DNA from: Mrakia gelida
Taxonomy: Eukaryota > Basidiomycota > Tremellomycetes > Cystofilobasidiales > Mrakiaceae
Reading direction: 5' to 3'
Length of the DNA: 64,000 nucleotides
NCBI GenBank assembly: GCA_024345305.1
Contig: BRON01000005.1
Coordinates: forward strand, 992,001-1,056,000
The notes below the pieces were generated by a model that ran no database searches, was not told where the DNA came from, and saw only the letters and a program-made list of their open reading frames with translations. This document shows, one piece after another, positions 32,502 through 42,442 of the stretch (positions are counted from its first letter, which is position 1; every line of letters begins with the position of its first letter). A program made the position numbers and the translations under genes.

Positions 32502-33569
32502 TCAGGCCCACGTCCACCACCCAGCCTCGTCCTTGGTCCAGCCCTGACTGATGATATCCCTCTCGAGTAGCTTCCTGTTCTTTTGGGAGAGCGGCTCCAG
32601 AACGAGGTCCAAATTATACCTCGATGAGGGGAAGGCCATGCTGAACCGGACGAACTTGGTTCCAAGCGCGTGAACAGCGACTTCGTCCTCGTCCTTGACT
32701 GGAGGGGAGTAGCGAAGATGTTGGAGGGTGATGCAGAGAGACCTGAGGGCTGGAACGGGAAGGTTGCGTGACGGGAATTGGATGAGGTAGATGTGGAGGG
32801 AGGTTGGGTTCGTTTCGGAGAGTAGGGCGAGGACGGAGGAGGTTTGTCGAATCGACCGAATCATCTCGACGTCGAGTCGTATCCAATCTCGAGTTGTCTC
32901 CTCTGCGGAGGGGTAACCGTCCTCCAGCATTCGCTCCAGGCAAGGACCTCCTTCCATCTCGATCTCAACCACTGCCTCGACCTCCCGTTGAACAAGGTCG
33001 TCTCGTCTCCACTGCCCGACGCAAACCTCCACCAGGTTCACCAGCCCCGAGAAGTCCAGAAGAGCCATCTACGGCTCTGGGAGTCGCGTGTTCGAATATA
33101 CGGGTCGTTCCCGAGAAGCGATCCAACGGGCGACGGGGAAGCCGCCTCGCGGGAGGCTGAGCTTCTTGACCCATCCTCCCCTCCTCGCCTGCTCCTCCCC
33201 TTCTCCGACAAGGATTCCTTCCTCAGGATCGAAGAGTTGGATCCAATCCTCGTTTCGGCGAATTGTAAGATGATGGTAGAGGTAAGGAAGGACGAGTTCT
33301 CGAAGACCTTTGGAGACGAGCGTGAGAGGGAGGAGGGGAGAGAGGGAAGGAGGTTCGTCCAGTCGATCTTCGAGAGGGATGGGAGGGAGATGACGACCGA
33401 AAGCGAAGTGAAGGATGTGGTTGTAGATCTCGATGGGGATGGGCCGAGAGGGACGGGAGGTGGGGGGAGTGGCGTGAGTTTGGGAAGGGAGGGAAGGAGG
33501 AGGAGGGGAGAGAGGAGGAGGTGGGAGAAGACCCAGGGGAGATGGAGCGAGATCGTCGTTGCTGGCCAT
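32502..33569 (-). pseudogene. F-box-like protein paralog A, interrupted by an in-frame TAG
   Basis: ATG at 33567-33569 (MASNDDLAPSPLG), open to TAG at 33069-33071, then the same frame continues from the very next codon (ATG) to 32502. It aligns end to end with the intact gene at 55207-56286: IEIYNHILHFAFGRHLPP, DEPPSLSPLLPLTLVSKGLRELVLP, EDWIQL, ILVGEGEE and a shared ending QGWTKDE.G.W.W. At the stop, paralog B reads ATT before the conserved ATGGCTC. Single-exon. Paralog A is thus a recent pseudogene, a readthrough gene, or a case where the downstream half is re-initiated at the adjacent ATG. Confidence 0.75.
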
Positions 33570-33780
33570 TTTTGAGGAGCGAAAGCTTCTAGGGAGTAGA
33601 GACTAGTAGGTGGGCTTGAAGAAGGAGTTGTAGGTTTGTGAAGTTTTTCGTTGCTGGCGGTCGTGAGGGACGAGCGAAAGCGAGGAAGGAAAGCGTCGAG
33701 CTCATTTCGAGTGACCTCGAACGACTTCCTTCCCTTCCCTCCCCTCCTTCTTTCCCCTTCTTCTGGCTCGAAACGCATCC
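33570..33780. promoter_or_regulatory. Divergent promoter, duplicated at 56287-56481
   Basis: Shares GGCGGTCGTGAGGGA, GAGCTCATTTCGAG and the CT-rich tract with the interval upstream of paralog B, so the duplication included the promoter. Confidence 0.55.
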
Positions 33781-35002
33781 ATGGAAGCATTCGCCACCTC
33801 CTTCGTCGCGTCTATCTTCGAGAACGCCGGTCGTCAAGCACTCGTCGAGGTGGAGGAACCGAGCGCCCAACCCATCCTCGCCCAAGCTTCTCCACTGAAC
33901 CTCTCTCCCTCTTCCTCCTCTCGATCTCTACCCTTCCACGGCTCTAGTCCACCCGGAGAGGATACCGAGTCCAGCAGCGAAGCTTCTTCCGTCGACGAGC
34001 GCGTCTTCACCACCTCAGGACTTCCACCTTCCCTTCGAGGACTCGCCACATGCCCCGAGTGGCTTCTCGTTCGCTTCCTCTCACACAGAAGAGCGCCCAC
34101 CTCAGGTTCACAGCTCCTTCAGGACCGAGAGGTCTTCCCCGAACCTTCTTCGAAACCTCATGTATCCACGCCGGCGGAGTTGTCGGACGGACGTTCCCTC
34201 AGATGCGGAGGGTCCGCCACTCACCCTTTCTCCTCCTCGTCGTCTCCTTCGTCAATCTGCTACCCCAACCCGCTTCTCCCTCCCTCTCCTTCAGGCTGTT
34301 CCTCGATTCTCATACCTTCCTCGCCTCCCCTCGAGCTTACCAGTTTCGATTTCCTCCTCATCACAAAGACCGAAACGTCGATCCATCACTCCCATCTTCA
34401 CGAACGAGGCTGGACCATCGCGTTCCCCTCGAAGCAGTACGGAGAGTCGAGACTCATCACAGGAGACGGAGACGGGATACCCAGAGCCTTTGGGGCGAGA
34501 TGTAGTGACGAGCAGTCGGAAGAAGAGGGAGAAGATGCTGGAGAGTGGTCGATGGGTTGCGGTTGCAGGACGAGGGACGTCGAGTGCTTTGGGTGGTGAG
34601 CTCCCTCCTTTCTTCCTCGTCTCTCATCTCTCGCCCAGCGCTGACCTACCCGCTCGTCTCCCTTATCTATCTCGTAGTGGCAACATCGTCGGCTTCGAAC
34701 TCCTCGACGGCTGTCCTCGACACGGCGTATCGACCATCGACGGCCTCGACCCTCCCTTCACCGTCGTCGTCTTCAACCCTTCCTCTACCCACCTCTCCTC
34801 TCCAACCACCACAGCCACGTCGAAGAAAAGGAAGAGATCAAGTTCGAGAACGGGAGAGGTCGCTCAGTCGCACGGTCAACTCAGGAAAGCCTACAACCCG
34901 CTGGAGTACGCGGATCTCACAAGGGAAGACAGGGAAGAAGGACGAGCGAGGAGTCCAGAGGTTTTCGTATGGGAAGAGGAGGAGCAGGTATTCGGTCTTT
35001 AG
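33781..35002 (+). CDS. Hypothetical protein, gene model incomplete
   Basis: ATG at 33781 gives MEAFATSFVASIFENAGRQ followed by Ser/Pro-rich sequence to about 34080; from about 34090 the best frame changes to one reading VHSSFRTERSSPNLLRNLMY ... REKMLESGRWVAVAGRG, which splices (intron about 34600-34680) into GNIVGFELLDGCPRHGVSTI and ends at a TAG at 35000-35002. The change near 34090-34105 lies at a CCC run and may be a small intron or a base error. The C-terminal part, with strand-forming FTVVVFNP, looks more ordered than the N-terminus. No family recognised. Confidence 0.45.
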
Positions 35003-35497
35003 AGCATCTTCAAACTCGCTAGCCTTGCGCATGAATGACCTCTTACCTCCGCCACCTCGAGTCGACGCGACTTCCTTCGTCCTCCCTCCCATCGTCGACG
35101 CGCCCAGTTCGTGCAAAGACCATGAGTTCATCAAGCAGCACTACTCCATTAAAAATTCTAATAAAACAAAAGGCAAAAGCGTGATCCGTGTATAGAAAGC
35201 AACGAGAGACTATGTGCAAAGCAAAAGGACGAAGTGTTCGTGGCGGGGACGGTCCAAGAAAACGTTAAAACGAGTGTTGGGAGAAAGGCAAAGACGAAGG
35301 CTAAGCAAGTGGGTGGGACGTGAGTAAAGTAAAAGAGTGATTGCAGGTGATTGCGGTTCCAAAAACGTTTCAGAGCGTGATACGACGACGAGAAGAGGAG
35401 AGAACGTGAAAGAAAGACGAGACGCGACGAAAGAGGTGGGAGCGAAGGGAGAAGAGTCGGAGAAGATGCGAGAAGATGGAAGGAAGGAGGAACAGGT
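35003..35497. other. Convergent intergenic region
   Basis: AT-richer around 35140-35340. GACGCGCCC at 35098. No gene seen. Confidence 0.4.
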
Positions 35498-36860
35498 TTA
35501 TCGCCTTTGGAAGGTGATGGGGCAGTCGACGGGAGTGAGGGTGATGACCTGTTTGGCCTGCAGGAGTCGTCGTTGAAGCGAGTGAAGGGATTCTCCGGTT
35601 CCGTCGCCAGGGATGATTCGGTACGATCGGACGAACTTGGCCATGGCACAGACGGATTCGACTTCGGTGAAGCGTCGACCTGAGTTTGGGGAAGAAGGGT
35701 GAGAGAAGGGAAGATCAGCGAGACGTTCGAGAGGTCGCGACGCGATGGGCAGGCGAGAAGCTCACCGATGCAAGCTCGAGGACCACCAGCGAAGGGGAAG
35801 AAGGCATCCTTCTGATCGGCAGAGATGTTAACCTTGGGCAAAACGGTTCGTAGGATAGCGTTAGTAGCGACGATCCTGAGAGACTGCTGGACGCTCATCT
35901 CCTCCCTCTTCCAGAACCACCCTCCCCAGCGCTTCAGGGACCGAGCGTGCTCGGCTTCTCCCTTGAGCTGAGAACCAGGAGCAGGTTGACCTTTGACGTG
36001 CTCGGCCCAGTCCATTCGAAGGCCAAAACCAGCTTCGGCGATGACGACGAGAGCGACCTGCGGGGAGGGAAGGGAAGTAGGGAGCGTCAGCTCCGAGCTT
36101 CGAACGGACGCGACGACGAAGTCGAATCGAAGCAAGAAGAACTGACCTTCGTCGTGAGGTTGTGAACGTGGTTGATGGTGAAGGACTTTCCGGGCTTGAG
36201 ATCATTCCAGCCTTCGTGGGACATCATGTTGTTGATGACTGGAAGGAAGAGAAACGAGAGGGATGTCAGCTCGAGCGAGGACAAGAGGTTGAGAGGAAAG
36301 CAGGACGAACTCGACGAGGTTCGTTCCCAGACGAGAGGGTAGGCTTTCTGCTCGAGAGGCAGGGGAAAGAAGAAGGGATGGAGGAGAAAGGAAGGCGATG
36401 GTCAGCTCGGATGGTCGCTTCTTGAGGGACGAAAAGAGGGGAGAGGGAAAGACGACGAACCTGATGAAACGAAGGCGACGCAACCTTTCGATGTCGTTTC
36501 CATTCACCATGTTGTTACCGAAGAAGTTGAGCATCGACTACATCGCAAGGTGGGAGACGACGAGCTCGACTGGAAGGAGGAAGGAAGAGGTCATCCTTAG
36601 CTGAGCGTTGGAAGACGAGGATGGTAGATGGGAGGTGGACGGAGGATGTATATGAGCGTCGGCGAGGAGGAGGGATCCGCCAGGGGAAGAGGGGAGGGGA
36701 ACGGGAACAAGAAGAAGGAGGGAGGGACCAGGGTGAGGTCGTGGCTGGTGGAGAGAACGAAAGCAGGGAGGGTGAGATTGAAGCTCTTGGGGAACTCACG
36801 AATCAAGATTCAATCTACGCGAAACTTGGGACGATGACCGAAGACTGCCCTTTTCTGCCC
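35498..36860 (-). pseudogene. Cytochrome P450-like gene lacking its central half
   Basis: The final two exons carry the haem-binding loop FFPFAGGPRACIG then RRFTEVES, and end ..LTPVDCPITFQRR with TAA at 35498-35500. Upstream exons (to about 36860) show LIREFPKSF, FFGNNMVNGNDIERLRRLR (helix C region, with the usual Trp missing) and HNLTTKVALVVIAEAGFGLRMDW. But exon 35765-36058 runs directly from that region into the haem loop: the I-helix (A/G)Gx(D/E)T(T/S), the ExxR of helix K and the PERF-like region are absent. About 260 residues instead of about 500. This suggests an internal deletion in a formerly full-length P450. The 5' limit is uncertain. Confidence 0.6.
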
Positions 36861-38138
36861 TGACGGTTGGATGGAGAAGAGCGGTCGAGTCTTTGATCTT
36901 CTTCGAGCGAGGCGTTTCGCGGAGGTTCGTGACGAGGGGCAAAGCTGCTTGTTTCGGGTTTTGATTCCGCCTCTGAAGGACAGCAACAGCGAAGAAGGAG
37001 GAAGAGAGGGGAAGAAGGAAGGGTGAAGATACTTGTCAGTAACCACGAAGGAAAGGCAAAGGGAAGAGTACGGACCTGGTGCCCGTGAAACGCTGCCTCG
37101 GTCCCTGAATGATCGTTCGAGCAAATCTTCCTCCTTCGAAGCCGAGTCCAGCTCCCTAACGTGTTTGAATGTTCTGGAAACGACAAGAGGTCCAATGGAG
37201 GCACATCAGTGAGGGCTGATGACGGAGGAGAGCGAATGGACGACGTGATGAACCTCGCTCTCCCTCTGGAACCCTACGATGCTCGTTGTAGTCGTTGACT
37301 GAGCAACATAGAGCAACAGTCAGCCTTTGACCTCAAATCCTCCTGTCAACTGTCTCCACGACGCGTCGAGGCTCGGTCTGGCGATCAATCAACTGGTGGA
37401 CGCAGGACGGTCGGACGAGCCAGCGAAGGTAATTCACTATACGCGACCGACCGATCTCGGCGATAGGCTGATGAAGATACCTGCCGATGAGTTATCGGAG
37501 ATGCGGGCGGGATGTGTGAAGGAGGAATAGAAAAGGAAGGAGAGAAGAAGGAAGCGGCGCTCTTTAGCTGACGTTCCCTCCCTTTCTCGAGAGGAAAGCA
37601 GATGAAGAGCGTCAGGGCGGCTCTTCTGACGTCTGGGTTGTAAGACTTGAAGTGCTGGAGGAGTGAGAGCGGGCGGGGGATGACGGGGGACGAAGGAAGA
37701 AGGAGATGGATGGCGATGTTGAGCTTCGAGGTTGTATGTCCTCGCCACTCGCCTCCTCAGTTCCTGGAGTTGGTAGGAGCCTCTGGTTCTTCGGATGGGC
37801 GAGCGGTGAAGAAGAGACTCCCGAAGGATTCGAGCCTCCAGAGGTCTTTGATCTATGTAGCGATGTAGTTGAGAGCTCACTCGCGAAGAGCTCGAGCGAA
37901 ACGAAGCAAGGTCGCTATCCCGTTTGACGCGTCTATATCTGCGCTCGGTCCCCAAAAAATGTTCAGTTTCAAGAAGATCTCTTCTCTGTGTTCCAATTAA
38001 GCGTTTCTCGCAAATTTGTCCCCGAAAATCTCCTTTGAAGCCCCTCCAAATCACTCGAGCTCAACTCCTCCTTCCTTCCCTCTCAACTCCACCTCTCCCC
38101 TCCTCCCTCCATTCACCTCCCTCCCTTCGCCGCCCAGC
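36861..38138. other. Unassigned region
   Basis: About 1.3 kb with splice-like signals on the minus strand (for example around 37020-37200 and 37560-37870) but no product I can assemble. It could hold 5' exons of the P450-like gene. GACGCGTCGAGG at 37361 and GACGCGTCTA at 37926. Confidence 0.3.
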
Positions 38139-39355
38139 ATGCCTCCCAAATCCCTCTCGCACGGTACCCTGGGCCTCAAGTTCATGAACCGTTCTTCCGC
38201 CACAATCCTCCCTCCTCCTCCCGGTCCTTCAACCTCCAAAACAGCTCAACCCAAGCGAGTCGTCCCAGCTGCCGACGACCCAGAGTGGGTCCTTCCTGGG
38301 TTCTCAGTCACTCACGCTTCGTCCTCGTCATCGGCGTCCAGTAGCAGAGTCGAGGTGGAGGGGAGTTACTTGCCTTTCCTGATGGGCGAGAAGGAGAAGG
38401 AGGTGGAATGGAGGGAGACCAGTGGGAAGGGTGGGAGGAGGAGTTTTGGAGGACTGAATAAGGATGTTGAGGTGAGTCTTTTGGGCTTTTCCTGGTACGA
38501 GGTCAAGCGTGGGTCCTCCAGGCATAAGTCTGGTTTGGGTAGCTGTGGGAAGAAGGCGGGAGGGATGGTTGAGTTCGACGAGTCGAGGGGAGGGAAGGCG
38601 AGCTCAAATTGTTGAGCTCGACTCCTCGAAGGACTTCCGCTCCCTCGTCCCTCAGGCACGGGCGAGCTAGCTCGCTATCAGCTAGCAGTGATGCTATCTA
38701 CATGCAGCTATGCTCGTCTCATCAACGTCCATCATCTGCCCTCCCAAGGAAGAGAAGGCTCGCTCGTTCTTCCCCTCCATCCCTCACCTCGCTGACCCTC
38801 CCCTCCCTCATTCCTCCTCTCCAGAAACTCTCCCTTCCTCCAGCACCCATCATCACCACTCCTGTCGCTCCCGAACCCTCCTCCGAACCCACAACGTTCA
38901 ACGACGCTCCAGGTCTCTCCATGATCGATACAGCCGAGGCCTCTACCTCCTCCTTATCAACCCAACCTCCTTACCAACCTCGCGTCGCTCCCTCGATAGC
39001 AGCAGGAACCATCATCCTCAACGCCGGAGCTCACAAAGGTCCAGGTCGGCCTGGTCCTCCTCCTCCTCCTCCCGCTTCCAAAGGTGGTTTCGTTCGTCCC
39101 AAAGGATTCGAGGACGTCCCTTCAACTTCAACGTCGTCGAGCTCGTCGAAACCCAAAGGATCGAAGAAGAGGAAGTCTGGTGAAGTTGAAGCTCCTACTG
39201 GTGGAGGACTGCTGAGACTGGGTGAGTTGGGTCTGGCGGAGCTGGCTGGGGAGGAGGGAGCGGAGGGAGAGGAGGAGAAGGCGAAGAAGCATGGGAGGAA
39301 GAACAAGGACAGGAAGAGGGCTAGGAAGGAGGCTGAGATGAGGGGTGGGGGTTGA
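38139..39355 (+). CDS. MPP6: MPP6-like nuclear exosome cofactor
   Basis: Exon 1 38139-38471 (111 codons), intron 38472-38824 (353 nt), exon 2 38825-39355. The N-terminal LGLKFMNRS matches the (L/M)KFMxR motif of MPP6/MPH6, the intermediate WVLP ... YLPFL agrees, and RRSFGGLNKDVEKL across the intron matches the second conserved MSFRGFNPEVEKL block. MPP6 docks the MTR4 helicase on the nuclear RNA exosome for rRNA and RNA surveillance. The C-terminus is Pro-rich and ends in Lys/Arg runs (KKHGRKNKDRKRARKE), consistent with RNA binding. The intron is far longer than most in this window. Confidence 0.75.
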
Positions 39356-40311
39356 GAGGGTGTGTTGATTAGATGGTTTGTTCAACTTTCATCTTGGCCG
39401 TGGAGTCCTACGCGTGCGAGAGAGAGTTGAGGGAGTTGGACGACGACGCGTCGTAGCAACACGAACCAAACGCCCTCGTGTCCGTCTCCTTCAATTCCGC
39501 CCACACTTCTTGCCCTGGTTACCGAGGATTTTCATCTTCTTTATCGCAGCAAAAAGAACATCAAGTCCAGGCTCAAATCAAAACCGACGAGACTTCGCGG
39601 AGTTCGTGAAGCGTGAAGAGAGAGAAGCGCGAGCAGGCGGCGAAGGTACGTCGTCCATTGCTCCTTCCTTCGTCTCTTACATCAGCTCGATAACACTTCT
39701 GACCTTCTGACTAGACCCCTCTGTCATGATCCGACTCCTCCTAGGATCGTCGCTGTCCTATTCAACGGAAACGAAAAGCTGCTCTCGTATCAGCTTCCAT
39801 CGCTCGGCTCGACTCGTCCCGAAATGAGGTGAGCTCGTTCTTATCTCTCCTTCTCATCTGCAGTGATCGAAAAAGCTGCAAGGAGATCTGGTATTGGACC
39901 AAAGTGCTGGTCTGTAGCCTCTATTTCCAGATTTTCACGTGCAGCACAGATCCATCGGCCGCGCGGTTTCAGCCCACGTCTCCGACTCAGGGGGATCCGA
40001 ACGAGCTCGACACTTTCCTCCCATCTTTCTCCTCCTCCCTCCTTCTCCACATCAACCACGACCATCACTACCACACCGTCTTCCTCTCTAACCCCTCTCC
40101 TCCTCCTCCTATCCCTCTCTTCTCCAGCAGGCTCTCCCCTATCCAGCGATCATTCGGTTCCTCCCCGCCTGGACCCTTTCCCTTCGCCCTGGCACACTGC
40201 TTGAGACTCAACACCTTTTTCCATCCGAAAAAGGCCAGCCCTTCTTCGTCCCCACCAACCACCACCTTCTCCTACCTACCCACCTCTCCTAATCGAGTTC
40301 TATCCTCACGA
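39356..40311 (+). other. Unresolved coding-like region
   Basis: Exon-like pieces on the plus strand with good splice signals, e.g. 39553-39651 and 39720-39831, and a stretch 40010-40230 with C-ending codons reading ELDTFLPSFSSSLLLHINHD. I could not join them into one frame. They may belong to the membrane protein gene that follows or be a separate gene. GACGCGTCGTAG at 39445. Confidence 0.35.
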
Positions 40312-41523
40312 TGAACAAGCACGACGAAGGTGAGCTCTCTCTCTGTCTCGGACGTCTTCGCTTCCGACCCCCCGCCTTGCCTCTCCCACTCCTCCCCCTC
40401 CCTCCTTATCTCTCGAGCTGACTTTCGCTCTTCTACTCTTCTCTTCTTAGAATCTGGTCACTCTCTTCAACACTTCCGATCCACCTCTGTCCCTTCCCTC
40501 ACGACTACTCCTCCTCCCCTCGAAGACGTCGAGGCAGCGGGAGCCGAGAGGTTGAGCTCAAACCGAGAGGGCTCGACGAGCTGGGGAGGGAACGACCTCT
40601 GGTTCGGTTCAGAAGGAGCAGGAAAGACGGGGTTCAAGATACCTTCTCTTAGAGTTCTCGTTCACTCAAGTGAGTCCCATCTCGATTCTCTATTTTCGAG
40701 GAGGAGGGAGAGCCAAGGTGGGGAGGAGGGATCGAGACGGGAGCGAGAGGAACGGATCTCCATCTTCGTCCTCTTGCGTTTCTCTCGTTCCCTGTCGTCG
40801 TCATCCTTCTCTCCTCGAGGCTTCTTCCTATCACCGCCGCCTCCGCCGTCGTCGCCTTTCCCAAACTCCGCTCGTGAGTTCCGACGCAGAAGCTGACGCT
40901 TTCCTTGTCCTCGCCGCGCCTCTCGTCTCACAGCTCCCCTCCCCTCCCACCCGACTTTCTCCTCCTCTCCCACCCACCTCCTCCCACCCATCCTCATCCT
41001 CACCCCCGCCTCTCTTCCTCCCGATCGAAACATCCCTCACTCAGTCTCCTCCCCCTCCCTCACCACCCTCTCCTTCACCGGAACCAACGTCAGCAAACGA
41101 GCGTCGACCTTGCCCTCCTCTCCCTCCTCCTCCACCTCGTCCTCCAGCTTCTACGACCAACAACAAACAGCTCTTCTCACCCCAGCTCCCTACTCCCCTA
41201 CCTCTCCTTCGGCTCGAAGGTTCAAGACGTCCCAGCACAAGTCCAAGAAGGACAGCATCGATCTCGAACTTCTCCCTCTCCACCACGGCGGCGACTTCCA
41301 CGGACGAGCCTATCGAGGACGAGGGGAGCGAGCGATTGAGAGGTTGTCGAGGGTGATGGCGTTGTTGATGCTCCTACTCGCTGGGATCATCGTGTTGAGG
41401 GTTCTGGGGACGTGTGGCTCGCGAAGATGCAGAAGCATGGGTCGTGGGGTGGAGACGGGTCCGAGGCAGGAGCTGTCGTTGAGGGGGGAGGAGGAGGAGG
41501 AGAGAGTAGGGGGTCGATGGTGA
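40312..41523 (+). CDS. Hypothetical single-pass membrane protein
   Basis: ATG at 40312; the first exon MNKHDE splices (intron about 40331-40449) in phase into ESGHSLQHFRSTSVPSLTTT, a Ser/Thr/Gly-rich stretch ending near 40670. After further introns (one ends at about 40932) a Ser/Pro-rich exon runs to 41523: LTTLSFTGTNVSKRAS ... FYDQQQTALLTPAPYSP ... DSIDLELLPLHHGG, then a hydrophobic segment VMALLMLLLAGIIVLRVLG close to the C-terminus. That gives a tail-proximal membrane anchor with a long disordered N-terminal side. Exon boundaries in 40670-40930 are uncertain. No family recognised. Confidence 0.45.
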
Positions 41524-42442
41524 CTTTCTGGTGAGTTCCTGATGCGCCGGTATACCTTATTGAAGTCGAGATGAAGCACTTACCTTTCTTCCTCCTTTCC
41601 TCGCCGAACAGATCCCCTCGCATCGCCTCGTCGTTCGCTCTCGTCCCGTCGCGTCGTTTTTTTTTTGCTTTTTCTCTCTTGCTCTCTCTCTTCCCTTTGA
41701 ACTTCCCTTTCCTCCCCTTATCGCCTTTTCTCGTCCTTTCGACCCCTCCTTTGGACTCTCTCTTCTTCTCCTCGGACTTTTACTTGCTCGACTCTTCTCT
41801 GTACATACCTCGGCCCTCGCTCCTGCTCTCCCTCGTCGCCGTCACCCCCCTCTCGTTCTCGTTCTCTCTTTCACGAACTCCCAGTCGAACTTATAAATAC
41901 CCGAACCCTTCTCCCCCGGACCATATCTCCCTTCCCTCGCTCGTTCCACATAGAACACTCGCTCGCTCGCTTTCTTTCGCCGCTCGATTAGACGCTTCAA
42001 ACCCTCACTCCTTTTGCTTTCCCCTCTAGAACACACTCGCTTTTTCCTCATTCTCGCTCGCAACACTCTTTTGTCTTTCTCCCTTGCCCCGTCTCAAACA
42101 TGCATATCTTCTCTGTTTTCGATTGCAGCAGCGAAAGAGTCAGTAACCAAAATGGGGAGGGCTCACTGAGCTGGCGCAGCGAATATTTCAACGAGAGCTC
42201 GACCTCTCGTCCCTCCTTCTTGCCTCTCAACGGCCGCCCTCGAAGCTAGAACCTTTTTCCTCGCTCTCTCGCGTCACTACGGCCTTCCACGCCTAGACTC
42301 AGCTGAAAGGTACGTCTCGCTCTTCCAGGGTTCGAGCTCTCGAGAGCACTTCGCAAAAGAACGAAGGACGAGCTCAAAGCTGACCTCTCCTCCGCCTCCT
42401 TCCTTCCCTTTCAGCTCCCCCCAGCCCTGCCTGCCTCTCACG
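41524..42442. promoter_or_regulatory. Intergenic region and RIO1 leader
   Basis: CT-rich; a run of nine T at about 41648. Close to the ATG at 42443 the leader shows GAGCTCAAAGCTGACCTC followed by a pyrimidine tract and CAG (about 42415), which looks like a 5'-UTR intron. Confidence 0.45.
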
